The notes below the pieces were generated by a model, which saw nothing but the letters and a program-made list of their open reading frames with translations, was not told the origin of the DNA and made no database searches. A program made the translations under genes and the position numbers. Source: RPRB01 sp035543115 (GTDB lineage: Bacteria > Myxococcota > Myxococcia > Myxococcales > Myxococcaceae). Taken from it: DNA of 64,000 nucleotides. Shown here one piece after another: positions 49,601 to 58,287 of this stretch; positions within the stretch are counted from its first letter, which is position 1; each line of letters starts with the position of its first letter. The stretch lies in contig DATKKF010000063.1 of the NCBI GenBank assembly GCA_035543115.1, positions 4,849-68,848 of the forward strand, written 5' to 3'.

Positions 49601-52600
49601 GCTCTACGCCGCGCTCGAGGTCTCGCCCCGAGGGCTGCTCGCCGGGCAGATCCTCGAGGCCCTCGCCGAGCTGGAGCTCTCCTCCGGCAACCGGCCCGAG
49701 GCCGCCACCTTGCTCGCGCACCAGGCCGCGCTGGTCGCCGATCCCCTCGCCGCGGCCCGGCTCTTCCTCCGCGCCGCCGAGCTGGCCAGGGGCGAGGCGC
49801 GCGAGGGTGGGCTCCTCGAGGACGGGCTCCGGCTCGACCCGGCGCTCGCCCCGGCGCGCATCCGCCGCGCCGAGCTGCTCGCCGCGCGGGAGCCCCGCCG
49901 TGCGCTCGAGGACCTGGAGGTGGCGCTGTCGCTCGCCCGCGCCGATCCGGCCGTCGTCCCGCCCGCCGAGCGCAAGCGGCTGGAGCGCATGGCCGCCGAG
50001 AGCGCGGTTCGCGCCGGGGACGCCGAGGCCGCCCGCCGGCACCTGGCGGCGTACGCCGACGCCGCGCCCGACGACATCGACGCGCTTCTCCAGCTCGCCG
50101 GTCTGCACCGGAGCGCCGGCGCGGTCGAGGCGCTGGCGGCGCTCCTCTCCGGGCTCTGGCCGCGGCTGTCCGGCGAACAGGCCCGGGCGGTGTGCAAGGA
50201 GCTGGTGGAGCTGTCGCTCGAGCTGCACCGGCCGAGCGAGGCCCTGGACGCGCTCCGGCGGCTGGTCGAGCTGTCGCCCGACGACGCGTGGGCGCTGGAG
50301 ACGCTGGTCTCGTTGCTGCCGCCGGCGGTGCCGGGAAGCGACACCGAGGCGCTGGCGCTCCGGACCCGGCTGGTCGACCTCACCTCCGGCGCGGCCCGCG
50401 CCCACCACCGGGTGGAGCGGGCCCGGCTCCTGCGCGCCCGCGGCGACCGCGCCGCCGCGCGCGAGGAGCTCACCCGCGCCGCCGGCGAATCGGCCGAGCC
50501 CGCGCTCCTCTGGCGCGAGGTGGCGCTGCTCGCCCAGGCGTCCGACGACGCTCCGGGCGAGCTCGAGGCGTGGCAGCGGGCGCTGGAGCGCGATGGGTCG
50601 GTGGCTGGCGAGGCCGCGCCACGGCTACTCGCCCTTGGCCGCGCGCTTCAAGACAGCCGGCCGGAACTGGCCGAGGCGGCGCTCCGCGAGGCGACGCAGC
50701 GCGGCGCCCCCGTCGAGGCGGTGGAGGCCTGGCGGGCGCTCTCGCGCCTGGAGCGCAGCCGCGGCCAGATGGATGCGGCGTCCGAGGCGTTGCTCCAGGC
50801 CGCCGAGCTCGCCCCCGAGGCGCTCCGCGCCAATGTGCTGCTCGAGCGGGCCGAGTTCGCCGAGGAGCGCGGGGACTCGGCTGGCGCGGCGGACAGCTAC
50901 CGGAGGGTGTTGAAGCTCTCGCCGCGGCACCCGCGGGCGCTGCCGCGGCTCCGCGCGCTGCTCGAGCACGCGTCGGACTGGCCCTCGGTCGCCGAGCTGC
51001 TCGAGCTCGAGGCCGAGCGCGCCCCGCGTGGGCGAGCGGCGGCGCTCTTCTCCGAGCTCGGGACGCTGCTCGACGAGCGGCTGGGACGCGGCGAGCTGGC
51101 GGAGGCGGCCTTCCGGCGGGCCGTCCAGCTCGACGCCGACGCGCCGAAGCCGCTGGAGCAGCTGGTGGTGCTCCAGCTGCGCCGCGGCGCCTGGACCGAG
51201 GCGTCGGCGTTCCTGGGTCGGCTCCCGGCGCTGCTCCCGGCCGAGCGGGCCGCGGCCCTTCTCCGGCACTCGGCCCAGCTCGCCGCAGGCGCGCTCGACG
51301 GTGCCGCCGCGCTCGCGCTCCGCCGCCAGGCGCACGCCCTGGTTCCCGCGACCGGCGACGAGCTGGCCGAGCTCGCGCTCTCGCTCTACGCCGGCGGCTC
51401 GCGCGCCGAGGCGCTCCCGCTGCTCGCCGCGGTCGTCGCCGGCCTCGACCAGGGCAGCCATCCGGCCCGCGAGGCGGAGGTGCTCCTCGCGCATGCCGAC
51501 CTGCTCGTCGAGGCGGGGGAGCTCCCACAGGCGGAGGCCATCCTGCGGCGGCTCGCCGGGCGGCCCGACGCCCCGGCCGCCGCGGTGGAGCGCCTGGCCG
51601 AGCTACGGGGGCGCACCGATCCACGCGAGGCCATCGAGCTGCTCGCCGCGCACCAGCTGCGGCAGCCTCCCTCGGAGGAGGCGGGGCGTGCGCTCCTGAA
51701 GCTCGCCGAGCGCGCCCGCGCCGAGCTGGCCGATCCCGAGCTGACGGAGCGGCTGCTCCTCGGGGCCGCCGCCGCGCTCCCCGATCCCCTGCCTGCGCAC
51801 CAGGCCCGCGCCGCGCTGCACCGCGAGACGGGGCGCACCGCCGCGCTCCTCTCCGCCCTCCAGGCCACCGCCACCGCCGCGCTGCGGAACGAAGACGTCG
51901 CGCTCGCCTCGCGGACGCTGGAGGAGGTGGCGGAGGTCGCCTCCCGGTCGGACCGGGCGGACGAGGCGCTCGACGCCCTGGCCCGGCTCCGTGCCACGCT
52001 CGAGGGCGCCGGTCGGAAGACGGACGCGGCCGCGGTCGAGCGTCGGCGGGCGGCGCTCTTCCTCGAGGTGCGTGGCGACGCCACGGCGGCCACCGCGGCC
52101 CTCGCCCGTGCCTTCGAGCTCGCTCCGGACGTCGAGACCACCATCTGGCTCGCCGACCTCGCGGCACGGCGCGGCGACACCAGGGCGAGGGCAGCCTGGC
52201 TGCAGCGCAGCGTCCCCTTCCTGCCCGGCGCCGAGGCACGGGCAACCGCCCTGGTCCAGATTGCCGAGCTGCACGCCGGTCCGCTCGGTGACGAGACCGA
52301 GGCCGAGTCGCTGGTGCGCGACGCGCTGGCCGAGGTGCCAGGACACCCCGCCGCGGAGGCCCTGCTGGTGCAGCTGCTCGAGCGGTCCGGGCGGGGTGCC
52401 GACCTCGCGGCCTACTACGTCGCCGCCGCCCGGAGCCGGACCGAGGGTCCGGCGCGGGCGCATCTGCTCCGCCGGGCCGCCGGCCTGTACCGCGACCTGG
52501 GCAAGGCCGAGCAGGCGCTGGACGCGCTCTCGGCCGCGCACGGCTTCGCGCCGGCGGACACCTCCATCACCGCCGAGCTTGCCGAGCTGCTGGTCTCCCG

Positions 52601-55600
52601 CGGGCAGGACGCGGATGCGGCGCCCTTCGACGCGCTCCTCCTCCAGGCCGATCCGTTTCATCCCGCCTACGAGCGTCACGCCGCGCGGCTGCAGGCTGCT
52701 GGCGACAGCGTCGCGCTCGGTCGACTGGAGGCGGCGCGGGCCGAGCGTCAGCTGGGCGCGGAGGCGGCCCGGAGCTGGCTGCGCGCCGCCGGTGCCCTGC
52801 GCGCCGGAGGACGCGAGGACGATGCGCGCGCCGCCGAGGATCGCGCCTTCGACCAGGCGCCCGAGCTGGACGCTGCCTTCGCCGCCCGGCGCGCCCGGGT
52901 GGAGGGCGACGTGCGCGCGCAGGCCGAGCTCCTGGCGCAGCGCGCCCGGGCCGTTCCCACCGAGGCGCCCGCCCTGCTGGCCGAGCGCGCCGAGCTGCTG
53001 ACCCGGGCCGGCGAGGCGCTGCTCGCCGCCGAGGCCTGGGATGAGCTGCTCCAGCTCCGGCCCGACGAGGTGAAGGCGCTGCTCGCCCGTGGTGACCTGG
53101 CCGCCGCCGCGGGGGGTCCCACCGCCGCGCAGCCCTATGACCGCCGGGCGCTTCAGCTGGCCCCTGACCTGCCTACACCGCAGCGCACCCGGCTCCAGCT
53201 GCGCCTGGGGAACGCGGCGCTGTCGGCCGGCGCGCTGCATGACGCCGCCGATGCGCTCGAGGCCGTGGTGGCCGCCGACCCCGACGGGGAGCGCGGCCGG
53301 GACGCGCTCTCGCTGCTCGCCGAGGTGCACGGCCGGCGGCAGGACGCGCCCGGGCTGTTCCGCACCTCGGTCCGGCTCGCCCGGTCCGCCCGGCCCGAGG
53401 AGGCCGAGGCGCTCTACCGTCGGGCCGCGGCGCTGGTGGAGGACCCGGTCGAGGCGCTCGAGGCGCTGCTCCCGCTGGCCGAGCTGCGGCCGGCGGAGTC
53501 CTCCGTCGTCGACCGTGCCGTGGCCGGCCTGCGCGCCGTCTCGCGCCATGAGGATCTCATGTCGCTCCTCGAGCGCGCCGCCCAGGCCTCGGGTGGCCCC
53601 CGCGCCGCCGACCTCCTGGTGCAGGCGGCCCAGGTGGCGACGGACGTCTTCCAGGACGAGGCCCGGGCGCTCTCGCTGGTCGAGCGGGCCCACCAGGCGG
53701 ATCCAGGCAACCTCGCCGCCCTCCGGGGGCTCGCCCGGAGCTACCGCCAGCGTGGCGACGCCGAGCCGCTGCTGCCCGTGCTCCGCGGCCTGGTCGCCGC
53801 GACACCGCCGGGCGACGAGTCGGCGCAGCTGAAGCTCGAGCTGGCGGGGATGCTCCTCCAGCGCGGCGAGACCGACGAGGCCCGCGGCTTGCTCGAGCCG
53901 CTCGCCGCCGGCGGGCGCTCGGGCCCGGGCTACTCCGAGGCGCTCGAGCTGCTGGTCCCCCTGCTCCAGGGTGCCGACGACGCCCTCGCTCGCTCCACGG
54001 TGCTCGCTGCCCGCGCCGAGATGGCGCAGGGGGCCGAGCGGGCCCACCTCCTCTATGAGGCCGCCCGCGCCGCGCAGCAGGCCGGTGACGAGGCCCGCGC
54101 GGCCCGACTGGCCCGGGCCTCGGTCGCCACCGAGGCCAGCCGGGATGCGCTGCTGTTCCTGGCCAGCTTGATGCGGGAGGCGAGCGAGCTGGCCAAGGCG
54201 GCGGCCTCGCTCACCCAGGCGGCGCAGCTCGCCTCACCTGACGACCGCCCGAAGCTGCTTCTCGAGGCCGCCGATGCCTGGGAGGGCGCAGGGGATCCCG
54301 CCGAGGCGCAGGAGCTGCTCGAGCGCGTGGCGCGCCTCCACCCCCGGACGCTCGGACCCGGGGCCTGGGCCGCGCGCTTCCTCCGGCTCGGCGCCCGTGC
54401 CCAGGCCGTGGAGCACGGGTACGAGCCGCTCCTCGCCCAGGGCGCCTTCGCGCAGGCGCTGGAGATCGCCGAGGCGCTCGAGGATTCCCCGCGCATCCGC
54501 CAGAGCCTCTGGGGACTCGCCCAGACGCCGTCCGGCGCCGAGTCGCTGCGCCGGCTGTGCAAGCTGCTCCTGAAAGACGGCACCGGGCTCGAGCGCCAGG
54601 CCTGCGCCGAGCTGGCCGAGTCGCGGAGGGCGATGGACCTGGCCGTCGCCCTCCACCGCGCCATCCTCCTCTCGCCCGCGGCCGAGGCCACCGGCGAGGA
54701 GCGCCTCCGCGCCTTCCAGCGGCTTCAGGCCGTCGGTGAGCTGGAGGGGACGCTGCTCGAGGTGCTGGAGCGGGTCGACGCCAGCACCTCCCCGACGCTG
54801 GTGGAGGCGCTGCTCCAGCACCTCCGCGGGCGCCGCGGCGCCGAGCGCGAGCGCGGGCTCCGTCTGCTCGCCGCGCGCGTGCCGTCCCGCGCCGCCGAGC
54901 TCTGGCAGGCGCTGTTCGAGCAGGCGCGCGACGACAACCGACTCGAGGACGCAGCGTCGGCGCTCTCGGCCTGGGTGGATGCCACGCCGGACCCGGTGCA
55001 GCGGGCGGGCCTCCGTGTCCAGGCCGGAGATCTCGCGCTCGCCATCGGCTGGACGGATGCGGCGCGGGCCGCCTGGGCGCAGGCGATGGCGGAGGATCCC
55101 ACCTCGGTGGCCGCGGCGAGCAAGCTGCTCGCGCTCACCTCGGCCGACGAGTCGCCGGCGGAGTTCGCGGACCTTGCCGAGCGGCTGGGCTCGCTGATGG
55201 GACCCGAGGCCCTCGCCGGGCGACAGGACGAGCTGGTGCACGCCTACGTCCGGCTGGGCCGGGCCGCCGATGCGTTGGGCGTGCTCTCGCAGCTCCCGCC
55301 GACCGAGGAGCGGGTACGCCAGCGTGCCGAGCTGGCCGAGTCGCTCGGGCGTTCGCACGAGGCGCTGGTTCTCCGCGAGCAGCTGGCCCGCACCCCCGAG
55401 GAACGGGAGGTGCTGGCCCTGACCGCTCTGCGCGCTGGCCGCCACGACGACGTCCTGCGCATCCTCCGGCCCATCGCGTCGCTGGAGGCGCTGTCGCCGG
55501 AGTCGCGGCGGGAATTCGCCGCTGCCCTGGCCGGGAGCGAGGCCGGCGCCCCGCTGGCGGTGCAGCTCTGGGCGCTGCTCCTGGCCGAGCACCCGGTGGA

Positions 55601-56225
55601 CGCCGAGGGCTGGGCGCTGCACGCCGAGGCGCTGCGGCGCTCCGGCCATTTCGAGGCCGCCGCCCGCTCCACGGCGTTCGGGAACCTCTTCGCCGGCGAG
55701 GAGACCGTGGCCTCCCTGGTACCGCTGTCCCCGGTTGCGCGGGGACCGGTCCGGACCTCGATCACCCTTCCCGGTGGCGTGCTCGAGGTGACTCCGGAGG
55801 AGATGCCGAACCTGCGCGCGGTGCTCGACGAGTCGCTCGCCGCGCTCGGCGCGCCGGGGGTGCGCATCTGGCTCGACCCCGCGGGCGCCTCGGAGGCCTG
55901 GATGGCCAGCGGCGGCGACCTGGTGCTCGGCGCCGGAGCGCTCTCGGTCTTTGGACCCCAGGAGGTCACCTTCCTCGTGGCGCTGGCTCTGGCGCTCGGG
56001 GACGAGGGGCAGGGGCTCGCCCGGCCGGGTGAGGTGAGCGGGCTGCCGGGCGCCGCGGCGGAGGCGTTCGCAGCGGTTCCCTCGCCGGTGGCCGCGGCGC
56101 GGGTGCTCCTCTGGCTCGATCCCGTCGCCCGCGGCGCCGACCTGGACACCGTGGACCCGGCGGCGGTGTTGACCGGGAGCGCGGCGCTCGCCGCGGTGGT
56201 CCAGCGCGCGCTCCGGCTCGTGTAA
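46689..56225 (+). CDS. giant tetratricopeptide-repeat protein (3178 residues)
   Basis: Started at the ATG at 46689; an in-frame start at 46584 would add 35 residues with no family features. An N-terminal globular domain (about 1-190) begins with the conserved-looking PPVELRPGITVVDFGLQIPD segment and has no signal peptide or membrane helix. Then come about 2800 residues of Ala/Leu/Arg/Glu-rich helical pairs with TPR spacing (for example ALLRYREAVSLLPGDVVALV, AERPLYRRAA-like units). The last ~150 residues form a different domain rich in VLEVTPEEMPNLRAVL and FGPQEVTFLVALALAL. Probably a cytoplasmic scaffold. Homologous giant TPR proteins are common in myxobacteria but poorly understood. It is the first gene of a likely five-gene operon. 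Confidence 0.88.
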   Translation: MASEDTSGGSAPPAPEGRVAGPELRLLDRRAFVGFPPVELRPGITVVDFGLQIPDVSFPFDVGSGVQKYQRRKLQFGFLEVAVDAELIRRSVQETTGPLLDASDVALNFRQGWLEGEARLKGPSPAGTTFKVAFDADGERLAVYLYDVRMYGYSPVPAPTVPLVLSRAVQGAAALPDVELRGANGFSARVLPQLVTLAAVSRGFRMPSLDGARLAGVEVSPLGLRLRFAAGALPPPALLDEELLLTLEGARAFAEAEALVAAGKLREAREAYLRGAGAEEAHPFALERLLALLVADPAAHEYALDVVETLARRRPGSAAPLWAEAIVRERRGEPARSAERWLALVELARKRGDEASAFSAAQAAAHVAEGQAPQMAVKALHAVLGIRPDHLPALRALARAADQAQDRAGALRAYRRLSALARDPLESAEAHVQLARLSALSEDDVAGARLHCEAALRLAPDLPPALELLGELCARAGEPLRALKAFDRLRDVALGRHDLGLVGRANLRAGEVWESGLGQLDNALLRYREAVSLLPGDVVALVAQARAAEGLGRVAEAVTGYQQAVELAGPSPGNAGVRGAAHAAHHALAALATSRFGDQVQAREHWEAALALVPDDARALEALVPAWRAAGDPAALAHALERAAPTVPDPIRRAAFLAEAGELQRTRLAAPEKAEALLTRAVDADPKNRAALEGLVAIGESRRDGPLLVRCLSTLSELARDGADRAKFLRRLAVAAKDLASDLEVAARALSEVLRLEPEDLLAWGELCALQRRRADMPGLAAALASRARVAETQADPRLAAACLRELAQVEEARLGRFGEALVALEKAARLDPRPEVLLELADLSLRCERPEHARRALEDVLVTLPRTGSPEKLAEVRARLGQACEMTGDLAAAAAHYAEALPYRRGDDALAARLEGLYEKLGRSKELAEVWALRARQLLAEGRTEAAAPLLFKGARALLDSGQRDAAHRQLYAALEVSPRGLLAGQILEALAELELSSGNRPEAATLLAHQAALVADPLAAARLFLRAAELARGEAREGGLLEDGLRLDPALAPARIRRAELLAAREPRRALEDLEVALSLARADPAVVPPAERKRLERMAAESAVRAGDAEAARRHLAAYADAAPDDIDALLQLAGLHRSAGAVEALAALLSGLWPRLSGEQARAVCKELVELSLELHRPSEALDALRRLVELSPDDAWALETLVSLLPPAVPGSDTEALALRTRLVDLTSGAARAHHRVERARLLRARGDRAAAREELTRAAGESAEPALLWREVALLAQASDDAPGELEAWQRALERDGSVAGEAAPRLLALGRALQDSRPELAEAALREATQRGAPVEAVEAWRALSRLERSRGQMDAASEALLQAAELAPEALRANVLLERAEFAEERGDSAGAADSYRRVLKLSPRHPRALPRLRALLEHASDWPSVAELLELEAERAPRGRAAALFSELGTLLDERLGRGELAEAAFRRAVQLDADAPKPLEQLVVLQLRRGAWTEASAFLGRLPALLPAERAAALLRHSAQLAAGALDGAAALALRRQAHALVPATGDELAELALSLYAGGSRAEALPLLAAVVAGLDQGSHPAREAEVLLAHADLLVEAGELPQAEAILRRLAGRPDAPAAAVERLAELRGRTDPREAIELLAAHQLRQPPSEEAGRALLKLAERARAELADPELTERLLLGAAAALPDPLPAHQARAALHRETGRTAALLSALQATATAALRNEDVALASRTLEEVAEVASRSDRADEALDALARLRATLEGAGRKTDAAAVERRRAALFLEVRGDATAATAALARAFELAPDVETTIWLADLAARRGDTRARAAWLQRSVPFLPGAEARATALVQIAELHAGPLGDETEAESLVRDALAEVPGHPAAEALLVQLLERSGRGADLAAYYVAAARSRTEGPARAHLLRRAAGLYRDLGKAEQALDALSAAHGFAPADTSITAELAELLVSRGQDADAAPFDALLLQADPFHPAYERHAARLQAAGDSVALGRLEAARAERQLGAEAARSWLRAAGALRAGGREDDARAAEDRAFDQAPELDAAFAARRARVEGDVRAQAELLAQRARAVPTEAPALLAERAELLTRAGEALLAAEAWDELLQLRPDEVKALLARGDLAAAAGGPTAAQPYDRRALQLAPDLPTPQRTRLQLRLGNAALSAGALHDAADALEAVVAADPDGERGRDALSLLAEVHGRRQDAPGLFRTSVRLARSARPEEAEALYRRAAALVEDPVEALEALLPLAELRPAESSVVDRAVAGLRAVSRHEDLMSLLERAAQASGGPRAADLLVQAAQVATDVFQDEARALSLVERAHQADPGNLAALRGLARSYRQRGDAEPLLPVLRGLVAATPPGDESAQLKLELAGMLLQRGETDEARGLLEPLAAGGRSGPGYSEALELLVPLLQGADDALARSTVLAARAEMAQGAERAHLLYEAARAAQQAGDEARAARLARASVATEASRDALLFLASLMREASELAKAAASLTQAAQLASPDDRPKLLLEAADAWEGAGDPAEAQELLERVARLHPRTLGPGAWAARFLRLGARAQAVEHGYEPLLAQGAFAQALEIAEALEDSPRIRQSLWGLAQTPSGAESLRRLCKLLLKDGTGLERQACAELAESRRAMDLAVALHRAILLSPAAEATGEERLRAFQRLQAVGELEGTLLEVLERVDASTSPTLVEALLQHLRGRRGAERERGLRLLAARVPSRAAELWQALFEQARDDNRLEDAASALSAWVDATPDPVQRAGLRVQAGDLALAIGWTDAARAAWAQAMAEDPTSVAAASKLLALTSADESPAEFADLAERLGSLMGPEALAGRQDELVHAYVRLGRAADALGVLSQLPPTEERVRQRAELAESLGRSHEALVLREQLARTPEEREVLALTALRAGRHDDVLRILRPIASLEALSPESRREFAAALAGSEAGAPLAVQLWALLLAEHPVDAEGWALHAEALRRSGHFEAAARSTAFGNLFAGEETVASLVPLSPVARGPVRTSITLPGGVLEVTPEEMPNLRAVLDESLAALGAPGVRIWLDPAGASEAWMASGGDLVLGAGALSVFGPQEVTFLVALALALGDEGQGLARPGEVSGLPGAAAEAFAAVPSPVAAARVLLWLDPVARGADLDTVDPAAVLTGSAALAAVVQRALRLV

Positions 56226-56240
56226 GGTCCCGGGCCGTCC

Positions 56241-56963
56241 GTGGTCCGTCCTGCGTCGCTGCTCCCCTTCGCCCTGCTCGGCCCGTTCTTGCTCGGCTGC
56301 AAGGCCGAGGTGCCTGTCCCGGGCAAGGAGCGGGTGGGGACCTACCTGCTGCAGTCGGTGGGTGACCCGCTCTCCAACGACTGCGCTCCGGCCATCTTCG
56401 ACGCCGGTGTGGACGGCGGGGCGATGGGCGGGGCCTTCGTCGACGCAGGGGTCATTCTCTCCGTCACCTACAACCAGACCACCACCCCGGACGGGGGGAC
56501 GCGGCTCCCGGACGGCGGCCCGGTCATTCCGTACGATGCCGGCTACCTGACCTTCGTCGAGGGCTCGGGCTCGGAGTACGGGGTCATCGTCGGCCAGGTC
56601 ATCGACGTCTCGGCCATCGCGTCGCGAGTCTTCTCGGCCTGCAACTGCACCAGCCTCGAGCCGCCGGACATCCTGGTGCAGGAGCGCAACGTCATCGCCC
56701 TGCTGAGCGACTCGCAGGCCCGTGCGCTCGGCTCGCTCGGCACCTGCGCGCCCCCGTCGGTGGTGCTCGACGGTGGCATCCCTCCGGTGGACGGTGGAAG
56801 CACCGGTCCGAGGGACCCCAACGGGGTGTGGAGCGTGCCGCTGGTCTGCGGGGTGACCGAGGAGCAGGTGCAGGTGCTGAATCACCGCGATGGTGGGTGC
56901 AGCCTGGAGTGCCAGTCCTGCACCATCCGCTTCGCGGTCCAGGGGAGGACGCTGCAGGAATGA
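56241..56963 (+). CDS. hypothetical Cys-rich lipoprotein
   Basis: 240 residues, GTG start 15 bp after the giant TPR gene. Signal peptide with lipobox LLGC (FLLGCKAE). The mature part has DAGVDGG, PDGGT and DGG stretches typical of myxobacterial surface lipoproteins and several Cys pairs (ACNC, ECQSC) that may form disulfides. No enzyme motif. The stop overlaps queC (ATGA). Confidence 0.8.
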   Translation: MVRPASLLPFALLGPFLLGCKAEVPVPGKERVGTYLLQSVGDPLSNDCAPAIFDAGVDGGAMGGAFVDAGVILSVTYNQTTTPDGGTRLPDGGPVIPYDAGYLTFVEGSGSEYGVIVGQVIDVSAIASRVFSACNCTSLEPPDILVQERNVIALLSDSQARALGSLGTCAPPSVVLDGGIPPVDGGSTGPRDPNGVWSVPLVCGVTEEQVQVLNHRDGGCSLECQSCTIRFAVQGRTLQE

Positions 56964-57649
56964 GCGCGCTGCGTGCCGTGGTGCTGCTCTCGGGTGGCCT
57001 GGACTCGGCGACCTGTCTGGCCATCGCCCGGAGCGAGGGCTTCCTCTGCAGCTGCCTGCTGGTCGACTACGGGCAGCGCCACCGGGTGGAGCTCGAGCGC
57101 GCCCGGGCGGTGGCCCGGGCGCAGGGGGTGAAGGACGTGCGCGTGGTCCAGGTGGACCTCCGGGCCATCGGGGGCTCGGCGCTCACCGCGGACATCGCCG
57201 TTCCGAAGGACCGCGCGGAGACCGAGCGTTGCACCGGTGTCCCGGTGACGTACGTGCCGGCGCGCAACACGCTCTTCCTCGCGCTGGCGCTGGGTATGGC
57301 GGAGACGCTGGACGCGACGGACCTCTTCATCGGGGTGAACGCGGTGGATTACTCGGGCTACCCGGACTGCCGGCCCGAGTTCATCCGCGCCTTCGAGGCG
57401 CTGGCGAACCTCGCGACCCGAGCCGGAGTGGAGGGGGCGCGGTTCCGGGTGCACGCCCCGCTCTCCGGGATGCGGAAGGCGGAGATCATCCAGACCGGCA
57501 CGCGGCTCGGCGTGGACTACGCGCTGACGCACAGCTGCTACGATCCGGACCCGGCGGGGAGGGCGTGCGGGCGCTGCGACAGCTGCCTCATCCGCCGCGA
57601 GGGCTTCCGGGCGGCTGGCGTTCCGGATCCGACGGCGTACGCGACGTGA
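56960..57649 (+). CDS. queC: 7-cyano-7-deazaguanine synthase QueC
   Basis: Converts 7-carboxy-7-deazaguanine to preQ0 for queuosine, in the cytosol. 229 residues from the ATG that overlaps the lipoprotein stop. The ATP PP-loop SGGLDSAT is at 11-18 and the C-terminal zinc site CYDPDPAGRACGRCDSC holds four cysteines. PVTYVPARNTLFLALALG is the typical middle motif. queD, queE and queF are not nearby. Its place within an envelope operon is odd. Confidence 0.97.
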   Translation: MSALRAVVLLSGGLDSATCLAIARSEGFLCSCLLVDYGQRHRVELERARAVARAQGVKDVRVVQVDLRAIGGSALTADIAVPKDRAETERCTGVPVTYVPARNTLFLALALGMAETLDATDLFIGVNAVDYSGYPDCRPEFIRAFEALANLATRAGVEGARFRVHAPLSGMRKAEIIQTGTRLGVDYALTHSCYDPDPAGRACGRCDSCLIRREGFRAAGVPDPTAYAT

Positions 57650-58254
57650 CGCCTGGTCTTCTCACCGCCCTCGCGGTGCTCACCATCGCCGGGTGGGACG
57701 CGGGGACCCCGGGCGGACTGGTCGAGGCGAGCGCGCGGGTGCCGGGGCTGGTGGTCGAGCTCCGGTACGCGACCGAGGACAACTTCCTGGGGCGGGCGGT
57801 GTACCCCGAGGGGGCGCGCTGCCTGCTCCTGCCCGGGGTGGTGGAACGGCTGGGGCGGGCGGCGCGGACACTCGAGGCCCACGGTTTCGGGCTCAAGGCC
57901 TGGGACTGCTACCGGCCGTTGCACGTGCAGTGGGCGATGTGGAAGCTCGTCCCGCGGAAGGGCTACGTCGCGGACCCGCACACCGGCAGCAACCACAACC
58001 GGGGCGCGGCGGTGGACGTGACTCTGGTGACCCTCGACGGTGCGGCGGTGGAGATGCCCACCCCCTTCGACACCTTCGGGCCCTCTGCGCACCACGGCAG
58101 CACCGCCGGGACGGCCGAGGCGCGGGCGAACCGCGAGACGCTGCGGCAGGCGATGGTGGACGCGGGTTTCCGCGCCAACCGGATGGAGTGGTGGCACTAC
58201 GACGCCCCCGAGGCCCGGGGCGCGCCGGTGCTGGACGTGCCCCTCGATCGATGA
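57646..58254 (+). CDS. D-alanyl-D-alanine dipeptidase (VanX/DdpX family)
   Basis: Zinc peptidase that cleaves D-Ala-D-Ala. 202 residues from a GTG overlapping the queC stop (GTGA). The first ~17 residues look like a signal peptide, so it is probably periplasmic, as DdpX. The active site is complete: Arg in DCYRPL, the metal motif SNHNRGAAVD (SxHxxGxAxD) and the EWWHY catalytic Glu/His. A role in peptidoglycan peptide recycling is more likely than vancomycin resistance because no vanHA genes are present. Confidence 0.93.
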   Translation: MTPGLLTALAVLTIAGWDAGTPGGLVEASARVPGLVVELRYATEDNFLGRAVYPEGARCLLLPGVVERLGRAARTLEAHGFGLKAWDCYRPLHVQWAMWKLVPRKGYVADPHTGSNHNRGAAVDVTLVTLDGAAVEMPTPFDTFGPSAHHGSTAGTAEARANRETLRQAMVDAGFRANRMEWWHYDAPEARGAPVLDVPLDR

Positions 58255-58287
58255 CCGGAATGGCATTCCGCTAGGCTCGCCGGCCTG

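Noticed and set aside
47184..50408. 1074-codon minus-strand frame under the TPR gene, with similar ones at 51603-54047 and 54234-56885
   Set aside because: These show pseudo-repeats only because they mirror the TPR repeats; codon composition is that of an antisense strand.
46532..52291. Long open frame (1919 codons) on the plus strand over the giant TPR gene
   Set aside because: It is another frame of the TPR gene; the translation is Arg/Pro/Gly-dominated low-complexity with no motif, as G+C-rich DNA produces when stops are rare. The TPR frame has clear repeat structure.
57646..58254. Vancomycin-resistance gene vanX
   Set aside because: The enzyme family is right, but there are no vanH, vanA, vanR or vanS partners; a housekeeping or recycling DdpX-like role is more likely.
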